Origin: Paenibacillus sp. 598K
Lineage (GTDB): Bacteria; Bacillota; Bacilli; Paenibacillales; Paenibacillaceae
Direction of reading: 5' to 3'
DNA: 64,000 bases
Assembly: GCF_003851045.1 (NCBI RefSeq)
Contig: NZ_BFBX01000016.1
Span: forward strand, 223,461-287,460
Notes under the pieces: generated by a model
The model's input: the letters and a program-made list of their open reading frames with translations, nothing else
What the model was told of the DNA's origin: nothing
Database searches by the model: none
Part shown: positions 9,223 through 17,671 of the stretch, in pieces
How positions within the stretch are numbered: position 1 is the first letter of the stretch
Layout of the letters: each line of letters begins with the position of its first letter
Translations under genes and position numbers: made by a program

Positions 9223-9986
9223 CAGATGCTCACCCCCAGCTCACGCATAAAGGAAAACTCGCCCCGGTACGCCTGCGACATTACTTCCGGGCGGAATACC
9301 TCGTCGACCTCGCCAAAGCCGACCAGCTCGCGATTGATCAGCAGCAGCTTGTTGAAATAATCGTTTGCCTTGCTCAAGTCATGGTGCACGACGACAATCG
9401 TCTTGCCACGCGCTTGCTGCTCCTTGAGGATCTGTACGATCGTCTGCTCGCTCACCAGGTCGACGCCGACGAACGGCTCATCGAGGAAAAATAACTCTGG
9501 CTGCTGCGCTAGCGCCCGCGCCAGAAAGACGCGCTGCTGCTGGCCGCCGGACAGCTCGCCGATCTGGCGGTTGCGGAAGTCGGCCATGCCGACCTGCTCG
9601 AGGCAGTCGGCCGCCCAGTCGCGCTCCCGCTTGCCCGGACGACGGAACCAGCCGAGCATCGGATAGGTGCCTAGCAGCACCGTATCGAGCACCGTGATCG
9701 GGAAGTGCCAGTCAATCTCGCTGCGTTGCGGGACATAGGCGATCCGCTGGCGCAGCTCGCGGATCGGTCGGCCGAGGAAGGCGATCTCGCCGCGATCGCG
9801 CGGGATCAGATGCAGCAGCGCCTTCAGCAAGGTCGACTTGCCGGCGCCATTGGGTCCGATGATGCCGACCAGATTGCCGGCGTCCAGCTCGAAGCTGACG
9901 TCGCGGATCGCTTCTACGCCGTTGTAGGAGACATGTAGATGCTCAACAGATATCGCTATGGTAGTCGCTGTTGTATTCATCGTCAT
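9222..9986 (-). CDS. mntB: metal ABC transporter ATP-binding protein
   Basis: A 254-residue ATPase energising metal uptake. It has Walker A GPNGAGKST near residue 43, the Q-loop QRSEIDWHFP, the ABC signature LSGGQQQR, Walker B LFFLDEPF, and the switch His in VVVHHD. The Q-loop and signature region are typical of the Mn/Zn/Fe chelate class (MntB/ZnuC). The ATG follows AAGGATG. It is the first classical gene of a three-gene operon, preceded by a 26-codon peptide gene on the same leader. Confidence 0.92.
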   Translation of the reverse strand: MTMNTTATTIAISVEHLHVSYNGVEAIRDVSFELDAGNLVGIIGPNGAGKSTLLKALLHLIPRDRGEIAFLGRPIRELRQRIAYVPQRSEIDWHFPITVLDTVLLGTYPMLGWFRRPGKRERDWAADCLEQVGMADFRNRQIGELSGGQQQRVFLARALAQQPELFFLDEPFVGVDLVSEQTIVQILKEQQARGKTIVVVHHDLSKANDYFNKLLLINRELVGFGEVDEVFRPEVMSQAYRGEFSFMRELGVSI

Positions 9987-10045
9987 TGGATTTCATCCTT
10001 CTTTCATGGGTTGTGCCTGCGTTCAGGACAGTAGCAGTGTGCCGA

Positions 10046-10126
10046 TCAGGCTTGCAGCAGCATGAGCAGCACGAACAAAATCGTCATTATTCCGCGTTGC
10101 AGCGGCGCCGGGAGCTGGAGCTTCAT
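10046..10126 (-). CDS. 26-residue membrane peptide in the leader of the metal ABC operon
   Basis: A short reading frame (ATG at 10126, TGA at 10046-10048) encoding 26 residues: a polar/Pro-containing start MKLQLPAPLQRG, then the hydrophobic stretch IMTILFVLLMLLQA at the C-terminus. It has a near-perfect ribosome binding site, AAGGAGGGACG, four bases before the ATG. It lies between the putative promoter (10224-10251) and mntB, about 60 nt before the mntB start. No homologue is known to me. It could be a single-pass regulatory subunit of the transporter, a leader peptide, or a fortuitous frame. The strong site argues for translation. Confidence 0.5.
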   Translation of the reverse strand: MKLQLPAPLQRGIMTILFVLLMLLQA

Positions 10127-10223
10127 CGATCGTCCCTCCTTCTTCCACGAACCTGATATTTTTGCCCAAGAGAATAAAAGTTACCCCAAGCTATGATTAT
10201 TAACCTTATGCCTCTTTTTTTAT

Positions 10224-10251
10224 ATTATACAAAAAAGTTTCTTTAGTGCAA
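10224..10251 (-). promoter_or_regulatory. Promoter with overlapping MntR-like operator for the metal ABC operon
   Basis: On the minus strand, -35 TTGCAC and -10 TATAAT are separated by 16 bp. The -35 is embedded in GTTGCACTAAAGAAACT (10236-10252). This resembles the MntR boxes of Bacillus, recalled as TTTGC(A/C)TNANGGAAACT, sharing roughly 12 of 17 positions. The overlap suggests repression by manganese-loaded MntR. The assignment is by eye and supports manganese as substrate. Confidence 0.6.
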
Positions 10252-10260
10252 CATTTATTT

Positions 10261-10301
10261 TAAAAAAAAGGTCGATAGCCCGTCAAATCGGCTATCGACA
10301 A
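10261..10301 (-). terminator. Rho-independent terminator of the PBP operon
   Basis: On the minus strand, the 10-bp stem GTCGATAGCC/GGCTATCGAC with a 9-base loop is followed directly by eight T residues. It lies about 25 bp past the stop of the penicillin-binding protein gene and insulates it from the metal transporter promoter. Confidence 0.9.
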
Positions 10302-10325
10302 CTGGTTCATATCTGGTTGTCCTAT

Positions 10326-12359
10326 CTATTGCTCTGTCTGCCCCGTCTCTTGTCCGGTCTGCTGCTGCAGCTTCGGCACGCCGGACAGTCCGTAATAGTC
10401 GTCGTACGCATCGAAGATCTGACGAGCGATTGGCGCAGCGCCATAGCCGCCGGAGCCGCCCTCCGGGACGACAACGGCGACGGCGAGCACCGGATCCTTA
10501 GCCGGCGCATAGGCGATGAACACGGCGTTCTCGACCTTCTTTCCCGCCACCTGCTGCTCGGAGGTGCCTGTCTTGCGCAGATACGTATAGTCGACGCCCT
10601 CGAACCCTTGCGAGTTGACCTTGCTCATGCCGCGCTCGATGATATTCCAGTAGGCGTCAGGGATGTCGATCGTGTTCAGCACCTCCGGCTCGAAGTCTTG
10701 CACGACATTGCCGTCGCTGTCGGTGATCTTCTCCACGAACTGCGGCTTCATCCGCTGGCCCCGACTCGCCAGCGTCGCAGTATACTGTGCGAGCTGCAGC
10801 GCGGTATATCGCCCCTGCTGGCCAAACGAGGCGCGGATGAGCGCCGACTGCGAGCTGGCCGTCTCCGCCTCATGGAAGTAGTCGACGACGCCCTTCGATT
10901 CGCCCGGCAGCCCGCTGCCGGTCAGCTCGCCGAGGCCGAATTGCTTCATGTAGCGATCCCATAGCTCGACGCCCTTGGAGCCGTCGCGTGCGTTAAGCCG
11001 GTTGCCGATCATCTCGGCCATAAACGTATTGGATGATTTCTCGATGGCCCGAGCGCCGTCCATCGCGCCGTAAGCTCGACGTCCCGCATTCTGGATCGAG
11101 GTGCGGTGCGTGCCCTCGCGGCCAAAGTAGAAGACGCCGCGGTCGTTATACGTCGTGCCCGGACCGAACAGCTTCTCGTTGAGGCCGATCAGCACGGTGA
11201 GCGGCTTCATCGTCGAGCCGAGCGGCACGAGCGAGGACGGATGCTTGGCCCTCTCATCCGGGTCCTGATAGTTCGCGTATACCTGGCGGATCGCTCCATT
11301 CAGGTAGACATACTCGATGTCGCGGAAGTCGTCGCTGCTGATGCTGCCGCCCTGCCATACGTTAGGGTCATAATCGGGCATGCTCGCCATCGCGACGATC
11401 TTGCCGGTCTTGACCTCCATCGCCACCGCTAGCCCTGACTTGGCATGCTGCGCCCGCTCCTGACGGCGCGACGAGGTGCGCAGTTTCTCCAGGTGATTCA
11501 TGATCGCCTCTTCTGTGCGGAGCTGTACCTCGCGATGGATCGTCAGATGGAGGTTATTGCCCTTCTCCGGACTCGTCGTCTCCATTGGACCGACGATATG
11601 GCCTCTCGCGTCGATCGGGTATTCCTTCAACCCGTTGCGGCCACGCAGCACATCCTGATACATGTACTCCAGGCCATCCATGCCGACGTCCTCGATGTCC
11701 TGGTATACGTCACGCGCGTCCACAGCCTTGTCGCTGTCCTTGTAGCGCTCGACCGATTCCTTGACGCCTTTATACTTCTTCAGGTAGCCGACCAGTTGCA
11801 CAGCGATTGTATCGGTATCGTAATGGCGTATGCTGTCCTCCATAATATCTATGCCGGGGAACTGATCGCGATTTTCCGAGAAGTAGGCGATCTCCTCCTT
11901 GGTCAGGCCAGACTTGATCCGGCGCGGGGTCGAAGCATTGTTCATCCGGTAATTCAGATCCAGCTGCTTGATGATCTCGTCGAGCTCCATCCGATACTCG
12001 GGATCGCCGAAGCGCTCGAAGACGTCGTACAGCTTCTCGGCAAAGGCCTGGCCCTGCTTGGCGTCGATCCCCGTCTGCACCTGATAATAGAGCGACAGCA
12101 TCGACGTCGAGTAGGCGATCTCCTTGCCCGAGGCATCATAGATATTGCCGCGGATCGGCGGGATCGTGTATTTGCCGTTCGTCAACCGCGCCTTCTCCGC
12201 CGCATAGTCCGGCCCCTCCACGAACTGCAGCACCGCAAGCCGGATGATCAATATGCAGAACAACAGAAACGTACTAAAGAAAAAGATGTTCAGCCGAAAC
12301 GAGAATCCCCGTCGCTTGGCGGCTTCCCGCTTATGCGGATCATCGGTATACCCATTCAC
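10326..12359 (-). CDS. class B penicillin-binding protein (PBP2-type transpeptidase)
   Basis: A 677-residue monofunctional peptidoglycan transpeptidase. The cytoplasmic N-terminus carries one membrane anchor (about residues 22-46), followed by a PBP-dimerisation domain and then a transpeptidase domain with S382-T-M-K385 (acyl-enzyme Ser), S442-S-N444 and K596-T-G-T599. No PASTA domains are present, so it resembles the elongation-type PbpA/PbpH group more than PbpB/SpoVD. I choose GTG at 12359, after GGGAGGG. A longer frame would run into the upstream transglutaminase gene and has no ribosome site. It ends an operon with that gene and a small membrane protein. Confidence 0.9.
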   Translation of the reverse strand: MNGYTDDPHKREAAKRRGFSFRLNIFFFSTFLLFCILIIRLAVLQFVEGPDYAAEKARLTNGKYTIPPIRGNIYDASGKEIAYSTSMLSLYYQVQTGIDAKQGQAFAEKLYDVFERFGDPEYRMELDEIIKQLDLNYRMNNASTPRRIKSGLTKEEIAYFSENRDQFPGIDIMEDSIRHYDTDTIAVQLVGYLKKYKGVKESVERYKDSDKAVDARDVYQDIEDVGMDGLEYMYQDVLRGRNGLKEYPIDARGHIVGPMETTSPEKGNNLHLTIHREVQLRTEEAIMNHLEKLRTSSRRQERAQHAKSGLAVAMEVKTGKIVAMASMPDYDPNVWQGGSISSDDFRDIEYVYLNGAIRQVYANYQDPDERAKHPSSLVPLGSTMKPLTVLIGLNEKLFGPGTTYNDRGVFYFGREGTHRTSIQNAGRRAYGAMDGARAIEKSSNTFMAEMIGNRLNARDGSKGVELWDRYMKQFGLGELTGSGLPGESKGVVDYFHEAETASSQSALIRASFGQQGRYTALQLAQYTATLASRGQRMKPQFVEKITDSDGNVVQDFEPEVLNTIDIPDAYWNIIERGMSKVNSQGFEGVDYTYLRKTGTSEQQVAGKKVENAVFIAYAPAKDPVLAVAVVVPEGGSGGYGAAPIARQIFDAYDDYYGLSGVPKLQQQTGQETGQTEQ

Positions 12360-12384
12360 TTGCGTTCCCTCCCAAAAACCATTG

Positions 12385-13527
12385 CTAAGCGTCGCGAATA
12401 TGCGTGGCGTCAAAGTCCGGCGGGTTAAACCAATCCCCCGAACGCGCCCATGTCGCATCGAGCGGAATCCAGCCATACGCCACCCGCACCTCATTCCAAG
12501 CATGAGGGCCGAGGTTGCCGCCCTCTCCGCCCATCCCGGTGACGACGCGCACATCCAGCCCGATCGAGCGCGCCATTACAGCATACAATCTGGCGACGTC
12601 GATGCAGACGCCCATTCGCGTGTCGAACGTATCCTGAGGCGTCTGCTCCCGCCATCTGCCGTGGTCGATATAGTCGTTCGCCTTGTCCCAGTCATAAGCG
12701 ATCCGGGTGCCGACCCAGTCATAGAGCGCTCGCGCTCGCGCCTCCTCATCCGTCAGCCCTGCCGTGACGTGACGGGCGGCCTCGCCGATCTCCTCTGGCA
12801 CCGCATGGTCGACAATCTCATAGCGGCGCTGCAGCATCTGGCGGAACTCGGTCTCCACCGCCTTGGTGATGACCGGGCCATGTCTCATCAGCAATGGCCC
12901 TGCGAACGGCGCGATCAGCCGATCCGTCGCTTCCCGATAAGTCGGCGAGTCCTGGATCTGCGCTGCCAGCGGCCCCGTCGGCAGCAGCGTCACATAGATG
13001 AAGAGCAGCGCCAGCACGACGAAGGCTCGGCCTACGCCATGCACGGCGCCGATCGCCGCTCCGGTGAGCCGGCTCGCGAATCGCGCCAGCGCCCCGGTAG
13101 CTGCCAGCCCCTCCACCCGGTCGTCTTGACGGCGCAGGACGATCGGCGTCAAGAGCGAGAACAAGCCGCGCAGCACGACATACGCCAGCAGGAACAGCAC
13201 GCCGAAGCGCAGCAGCGCGAAGTCGCGCAGCCCGGTGACGAAGGCGTACCACAGCTGCTGCAGCGTATTCATCGCTTCATCGGGGATCCGGATATTGCGG
13301 TCGATCAGCCAGCGCTGCAGCCGCGGAGAGGCCAGGCTCGCAGCCTGGGCTGCGAGCAGCAGCGAGACGGCGATCCATACCGCCTCCCAGAGGAAGCGGA
13401 ACAGCCGCTTCGCCGAGCCGGACGCGCCATAGTACAGCCCCTGGACGAGCGAGCTGGCCATGACGAGCAGCAGCAAGACAACGACCCATTCCAGTCTCGA
13501 CAGCAGCTTGTACAGCACATAGTCCAT
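12385..13527 (-). CDS. membrane protein with transglutaminase-like domain
   Basis: A 380-residue protein with four or five hydrophobic segments in the first 185 residues, resembling a CvpA-like region. A transglutaminase-core domain follows, with catalytic-looking C308 (MGVCID), H342 (GPHAWNEV) and D357 (PLDATW) in the canonical Cys-His-Asp order. This fold includes proteases, peptidases and cross-linking enzymes. The domain should face outside if the last helix (about 165-185) is an export anchor. The gene lies 25 bp before the PBP gene, so a cell-wall role is likely but inferred. Confidence 0.8.
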   Translation of the reverse strand: MDYVLYKLLSRLEWVVVLLLLVMASSLVQGLYYGASGSAKRLFRFLWEAVWIAVSLLLAAQAASLASPRLQRWLIDRNIRIPDEAMNTLQQLWYAFVTGLRDFALLRFGVLFLLAYVVLRGLFSLLTPIVLRRQDDRVEGLAATGALARFASRLTGAAIGAVHGVGRAFVVLALLFIYVTLLPTGPLAAQIQDSPTYREATDRLIAPFAGPLLMRHGPVITKAVETEFRQMLQRRYEIVDHAVPEEIGEAARHVTAGLTDEEARARALYDWVGTRIAYDWDKANDYIDHGRWREQTPQDTFDTRMGVCIDVARLYAVMARSIGLDVRVVTGMGGEGGNLGPHAWNEVRVAYGWIPLDATWARSGDWFNPPDFDATHIRDA

Positions 13528-13599
13528 TTCCGTCCATCTCTCTCCTCTGCTTGCCCTCTTAATTGCGCTGACGAGCTTTAATCGCGCCGTTAGCCAGTG

Positions 13600-14052
13600 T
13601 TAGCTCTGCTGCTTGGCTTGCTCGATCAGATTGCGCACCGTCTCATCGATCTTCCACTTGCCGAGCGAGGTGCCCCGATAGGTGACGCCTACTTCCTCCG
13701 CGCCATTGGTCCACTCAAGCGTCAGCGTCGGCGTCGCTACCGTATGCGTTCCGTCGCCGTTATTCGTATAGACGGCCTTGTCGGCCTCCCCGGCCATCGC
13801 CTGGAGCGCCTCTTGCTTTACGGTGTCGGCGACCTGCGAGCCGATCGTGCGCAGATCGTCGAGGCTCTTGTTCAGATCCTGCAGATTGTAGCCGCTGTAT
13901 GCGATGACGGCGATGATGATGACCGCGACGATCGCCCACTTGATGACGGTGCGGACCACCTTGACGACGATCAGCAGCACCAGCAGCGCGATGAGCAGCA
14001 TGAGCCAGTTCTCCTGGAAAAATAAAGACCATGTTTCCCAATCATACTTCAT
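13600..14052 (-). CDS. small membrane protein of unknown function
   Basis: A 150-residue protein. Residues 13-55 are two closely spaced hydrophobic stretches (LMLLIALLVLLIVV and WAIVAVIIIAVIAY). A polar C-terminal domain follows, rich in beta-forming residues (about 90-140, including HTVATPTLTLEWTNGAEEVGV). I do not recognise the family. It heads the operon with the transglutaminase-like and PBP genes, with a promoter about 95 bp upstream, so it may belong to the same envelope process. A GGGGG-type ribosome site precedes the ATG. Confidence 0.7.
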   Translation of the reverse strand: MKYDWETWSLFFQENWLMLLIALLVLLIVVKVVRTVIKWAIVAVIIIAVIAYSGYNLQDLNKSLDDLRTIGSQVADTVKQEALQAMAGEADKAVYTNNGDGTHTVATPTLTLEWTNGAEEVGVTYRGTSLGKWKIDETVRNLIEQAKQQS

Positions 14053-14144
14053 TGTTAATTTCCCCCTCTAGATCGCCATTCTGTTGCGCAATTTTTTGCT
14101 CCTTCTCTATACGTCGTTCTTCCGATGACGTTGCACTATCCTTC

Positions 14145-14173
14145 ATTATACCTTACGGGGCAGACAGCGTAAA
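14145..14173 (-). promoter_or_regulatory. Sigma-A-type promoter of the envelope operon
   Basis: On the minus strand, TTTACG and TATAAT are separated by exactly 17 bp, about 95 bp upstream of the 150-residue membrane protein gene. The -10 is perfect and the -35 matches at four of six positions. Confidence 0.6.
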
Positions 14174-14272
14174 CGCGGGCTGCTTTTCATCGGGCGGTTG
14201 GCATATCCGCTCGTCCGCAGGCGTACAAGTTATATGAGGTTGATCAAAACGTCGGTTTGGAGGCTTCGGTGT

Positions 14273-15418
14273 ATGAAAACGGCCATCTGGCTTTACTTGT
14301 TTCTGTTCGTCGCTTTTTTCGACCTGCATGCGCAGTACCCGATCCTGACGCCGTTCGCCATCTCGATCGGCGCAGCGCCTTCTTTTATCGGGCTAATGAT
14401 GGGCATCTACTCGCTCACACATCTGCCGGGCAACTGGATCGCCGGGTTCAGCGTCGACCGCTACGGCAGCCGCATCTTCATCGTCTTCAGCCTGATGACG
14501 GCCGGCATCATCCTGCTGCTGCAAGCGCGCGTCACCGACCCGTGGCAGCTGCTGGCGCTCCGCTCGCTTAGCGGCTTCGTGCTCGCCTTTCTCTCGCCCG
14601 CTTGCATGGCGCTGCTGGCGCGTCTGGCGACCAACCAGACCGAGCAGGGCAAGCTGATGGCCGGCAACTCGCTCGTCCATACGCTTGCCTCGGTCGTCTC
14701 GCCGGCGGCCGGCGCCTTCCTGGTCGCCAAGATCGGCTTCCACATCGCGTTCTTCCTGCTCGGCGTCCTGCTGATCGTCATCTCGCTGTGCGCGCTCTTC
14801 TTCATTCGCGACGTGCCTGCCTCAGAGACACCCTCTACCGATGCCCTCCTGGCCGCCGACGCGCCGACCGGTCCGTCTGTCCCTGTGCCCTTGGTCGTCT
14901 ATTTGCTGCCGATCGCCATGGCGTGCGCCCAAGGCATCCTCTCCTTCGAGCTGCCGCTGCTCGCAACCAACGCCAACGCCATGATGACGACCGGACTGCT
15001 GTTCTCCGTCGTCAGCTTGGGCGCGCTCATCACGCTCAGCATGCTGTTCCTGAATCGCTACTCCGCTTATCAACGCTCGCTCTGGGGCGCGCTGATGCTG
15101 GCGATCACCTACTTTGCGCTGGCCATGCAAGCGCCGCTGCCGGTCTGGTCGCTGCTGCTCGCGCTCGGGATGGCCAAGGGCATCATCTTCCCGGCCCTCT
15201 CGACGCTGCTCATCCAGCTTAGCGGCGGCACTCGCTACGGACGCACATTTTCGCTGCTGTCCATCGCCTTCTCGATCGGCGCCTTCCTCGGGCCGATGCT
15301 GGCCGGGCAGCTGCGGGAACAGGTGTCTCCTTACCTCCTCGCCTTTGCAGTGCTGATGCTGGCCGTCGCGCTGCTCCCCTTCTACGCCATCCGTCCACCC
15401 CGCCCGATCCAGGCCTGA
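14273..15418 (+). CDS. MFS transporter
   Basis: A 381-residue, 12-helix major facilitator. The loop after helix 2 carries GFSVDRYGSR, matching the MFS motif A pattern GXXXDRXGRR. The ends are short and there is no large extra domain. I set the start at the ATG preceded by GGAGG with a 9-base gap. Twenty-five upstream in-frame codons lack a site and overlap the divergent promoter region. Substrate cannot be deduced. The family includes drug, sugar and metabolite exporters. It stands alone, followed by the Toprim gene on the same strand. Confidence 0.85.
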   Translation: MKTAIWLYLFLFVAFFDLHAQYPILTPFAISIGAAPSFIGLMMGIYSLTHLPGNWIAGFSVDRYGSRIFIVFSLMTAGIILLLQARVTDPWQLLALRSLSGFVLAFLSPACMALLARLATNQTEQGKLMAGNSLVHTLASVVSPAAGAFLVAKIGFHIAFFLLGVLLIVISLCALFFIRDVPASETPSTDALLAADAPTGPSVPVPLVVYLLPIAMACAQGILSFELPLLATNANAMMTTGLLFSVVSLGALITLSMLFLNRYSAYQRSLWGALMLAITYFALAMQAPLPVWSLLLALGMAKGIIFPALSTLLIQLSGGTRYGRTFSLLSIAFSIGAFLGPMLAGQLREQVSPYLLAFAVLMLAVALLPFYAIRPPRPIQA

Positions 15419-15496
15419 GCTGCTGCCGCTCCTCGCGAGCGGCAGGGTGTACCTCCGCGCCTCCTCCGGGTACAATAAGGGATGAGGTGAGTATCC

Positions 15497-15871
15497 ATGG
15501 CTGTCGCAATCATCGTAGAAGGCAAAAACGACCGGCGGCGACTGCGCCGCTTGCTCGCCGAGGAGGTGGACATCCACTGCTCCTTCGGCACCCCCGGCAC
15601 AGATCAGATCGAGCGGCTGCTCCAGCAGACCGAATACCGCGACGTCTTCCTGTTTATGGACAATGACGCCTCTGGCAAGCGGATCCGGGGCAAGCTGCGG
15701 GACGCCTTCCCCGATGCCGAGCATATCTACACTCGGCGCAGCTACCCCGGGGTTGAGCATACGCCGGTCGAATACCTGATCGAGCAACTCGAAAAGGCGG
15801 GACTCGGCGAGTACATCGTGTACCCGGATGCCGGTCCCGCCCCAAGATGGAGCAAAGAGGATCAGATCTGA
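15497..15871 (+). CDS. small Toprim-domain protein (RNase M5-like)
   Basis: A 124-residue protein made almost entirely of a Toprim fold. The conserved Glu sits in AIIVEGKNDRRRL near the N-terminus, and the metal-binding Asp pair in LFMDNDASGKRIR near residue 53. This resembles the catalytic half of ribonuclease M5 (RnmV), but at 124 residues it is shorter than B. subtilis RnmV and lacks its C-terminal domain. It is probably a standalone Toprim nuclease of unknown substrate. A GAGGTGAG site precedes the ATG. Its last 10 bp overlap the end of the convergent AEC permease gene. Confidence 0.75.
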   Translation: MAVAIIVEGKNDRRRLRRLLAEEVDIHCSFGTPGTDQIERLLQQTEYRDVFLFMDNDASGKRIRGKLRDAFPDAEHIYTRRSYPGVEHTPVEYLIEQLEKAGLGEYIVYPDAGPAPRWSKEDQI

Positions 15872-16788
15872 AGCATGAAAATAACGAGCGTCACGCTGAC
15901 AACGCTGAGCAGCGTCGACAGAAAAACCGCCTGCGAGGAAAACTCGGGCTCGTTGTCAAACTCGACAGCGAGCAACACGCTGCTCAGCGAGGTCGGCACC
16001 GCCGAAGAGACGATCAGCGCCGCCGCCATTAACCCATCAATGCCAAGCGCCCAGACGACCAGCGCGGCCAACGCCGGACCGGCCAGCAGCCGCAAACAGC
16101 AAGAGAGGCCAACATCGGTGAGGAGCGAGCGGTTGATCCGCCACTTCATGCTGCCGAGCTGGACGCCCAGCGTCAGCAGTGCCGTGCCGATGAAGGCGTC
16201 GGCCATATAGTCGATCGGCGTCTCCACGAACTGGGGCACCGGCACCGCGAAACCGCGCATGAGCAGCGCGATCGGGATGACGTACAGGATCGGCATCGAC
16301 AGGATCGTCCGCCAGACGGCCCGCAGGTCGCTGCGATGCGCATTGACGCTATAGATGCCATAAGTATTGGGCAGCAGCGACTGCATCATCATGACGATGA
16401 CCTGAATCGCCAGCGTATCCGGATTGCCGCTGAAGGCAAGCTGGTTGATCGGGATGCCGTAGTTGGCGCTGTTGTAGAACAGCACGCTGTTGCGCATCGC
16501 TGCCCGCATCCCGCCCTGATAGCGCCTCAGTCTTACGACGACCTCCAGCACGGCGTACTGCAGCGCCATGAACAGGACGAAGAACAGCAGCACCTTGCCC
16601 ATGACGCCGAGCGTAATGTTCGTCGTATACAGCAACTTGAAGATAATCGCTGGGGAGAATACATAAAAGTTCAGCTTGGACAACGTCTTGATGTCCAAAT
16701 GAAAAGCCCGCATCATTACGACGCCGATGGCGATCATAACCGATAGCGGGAGCACATTGTTCATAAGAATATGCCAAAAAATAGTCAT
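15862..16788 (-). CDS. AEC family transporter (auxin efflux carrier-like permease)
   Basis: A 308-residue membrane protein with about ten helices and the AEC family pattern. There is an early LNFYVFSPAIIFKLL helix, a central NSANYGIPINQLAF stretch with the conserved Asn-Tyr-Gly, and a C-terminal ASAVPTSLSSVLLA-like helix. Members carry carboxylates such as malate, or other small anions; the substrate here is unknown. It begins 22 bp after the ctaB stop on the same strand, so it may be read through from ctaB. Confidence 0.85.
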   Translation of the reverse strand: MTIFWHILMNNVLPLSVMIAIGVVMMRAFHLDIKTLSKLNFYVFSPAIIFKLLYTTNITLGVMGKVLLFFVLFMALQYAVLEVVVRLRRYQGGMRAAMRNSVLFYNSANYGIPINQLAFSGNPDTLAIQVIVMMMQSLLPNTYGIYSVNAHRSDLRAVWRTILSMPILYVIPIALLMRGFAVPVPQFVETPIDYMADAFIGTALLTLGVQLGSMKWRINRSLLTDVGLSCCLRLLAGPALAALVVWALGIDGLMAAALIVSSAVPTSLSSVLLAVEFDNEPEFSSQAVFLSTLLSVVSVTLVIFMLQI

Positions 16789-16810
16789 GCAAGCTTCTCT
16801 ACTTTCTGAA

Positions 16811-17671
16811 TTATGCCGATCCGTTCGTCGTTATAATCATCACGATGAAGGTCAGCATCAGATAATTAATGGAAATGATGAAATTGGTCTTGGCCCAGCG
16901 CTCATGGTTCTGCTCTCGTAATCCGACGAGTGTATGCCAGAGCCAGACCGCCCCGCCGAGTAGCGTAACGACCAGATAGACCAGATTCACGTACCCGTAA
17001 TGATACAATGCAAAACCGGCCGGCAACAGCAGCAGCACGTAAGGAATCATCTGCAGCTTGGTGCGGTGAATCCCCTTCACAACCGGCAACAGCGGAAAGC
17101 CTGCCGCCCGATACTCCTCTACTCGGCGAATCGCCAGCGACCAGAAGTGAGCAGGCTGCCACAGGAACAGCAAGGCAAATAAAATCCATGCGCCAGCATC
17201 TACCTCGCCCGACACTGCGCAATAACCAATGACCGGCGGCATCGCGCCCGACACCCCGCCAACCGAGGTGCTCCAGGTCGAGGTCCGCTTTAGCCACATC
17301 GTATAGATGACGATATAGACGAACATCCCCAATAGCGACAGCCATCCTGCCAACGGATTTACCAGCAGGAACAGGATGAGCGCTCCCGCGATACCAAGGA
17401 AAATGCCGTAACCCAGCACAAAGCCCGGCCGCATCCTGCCAGCAGGCAGCGCACGGTCTCGGGTACGAGCCATTTTGGTATCCAGCTCCCGGTCCCAGTA
17501 GTTGTTAATCACGCATGAGCTGGCCATCGTAAGCGCAGAGCCCAACAGCATCCACATCAGCAGCCACCAGTCGATACTCCAGTTGGATGCCACCCAAAAA
17601 CCGCCAAAAGCGGCAACCAGGTTGAGACGAATAATGCGCGGCTTCGTCAAGGCCACTAAATCCTTTAACAC
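16811..17671 (-). CDS. ctaB: heme O synthase (protoheme IX farnesyltransferase) CtaB
   Basis: A 286-residue UbiA-family prenyltransferase that attaches farnesyl to protoheme to make heme O, the substrate of CtaA. The first Asp-rich motif is NNYWDRELDTKMARTRDRAL, with the NxxxDxxxD pattern. The YTMWLKRTSTWST and GGVSGAMPPVIGY stretches are family hallmarks. About eight helices are present. The start is GTG after GGGAGG. A good promoter lies upstream (17739-17767). Confidence 0.94.
   Translation of the reverse strand: MLKDLVALTKPRIIRLNLVAAFGGFWVASNWSIDWWLLMWMLLGSALTMASSCVINNYWDRELDTKMARTRDRALPAGRMRPGFVLGYGIFLGIAGALILFLLVNPLAGWLSLLGMFVYIVIYTMWLKRTSTWSTSVGGVSGAMPPVIGYCAVSGEVDAGAWILFALLFLWQPAHFWSLAIRRVEEYRAAGFPLLPVVKGIHRTKLQMIPYVLLLLPAGFALYHYGYVNLVYLVVTLLGGAVWLWHTLVGLREQNHERWAKTNFIISINYLMLTFIVMIITTNGSA

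Noticed and set aside
7336-9986. Zinc (ZnuABC) assignment
   Set aside because: The His-rich loop of ZnuA is absent, the ligand set looks His-His-Glu-Asp as in PsaA, and the operator resembles MntR, so manganese is preferred.
10326-12554. Longer PBP reading frame starting at 12554
   Set aside because: It would overlap the transglutaminase gene by about 170 bp and lacks a ribosome site. GTG at 12359 has GGGAGGG.
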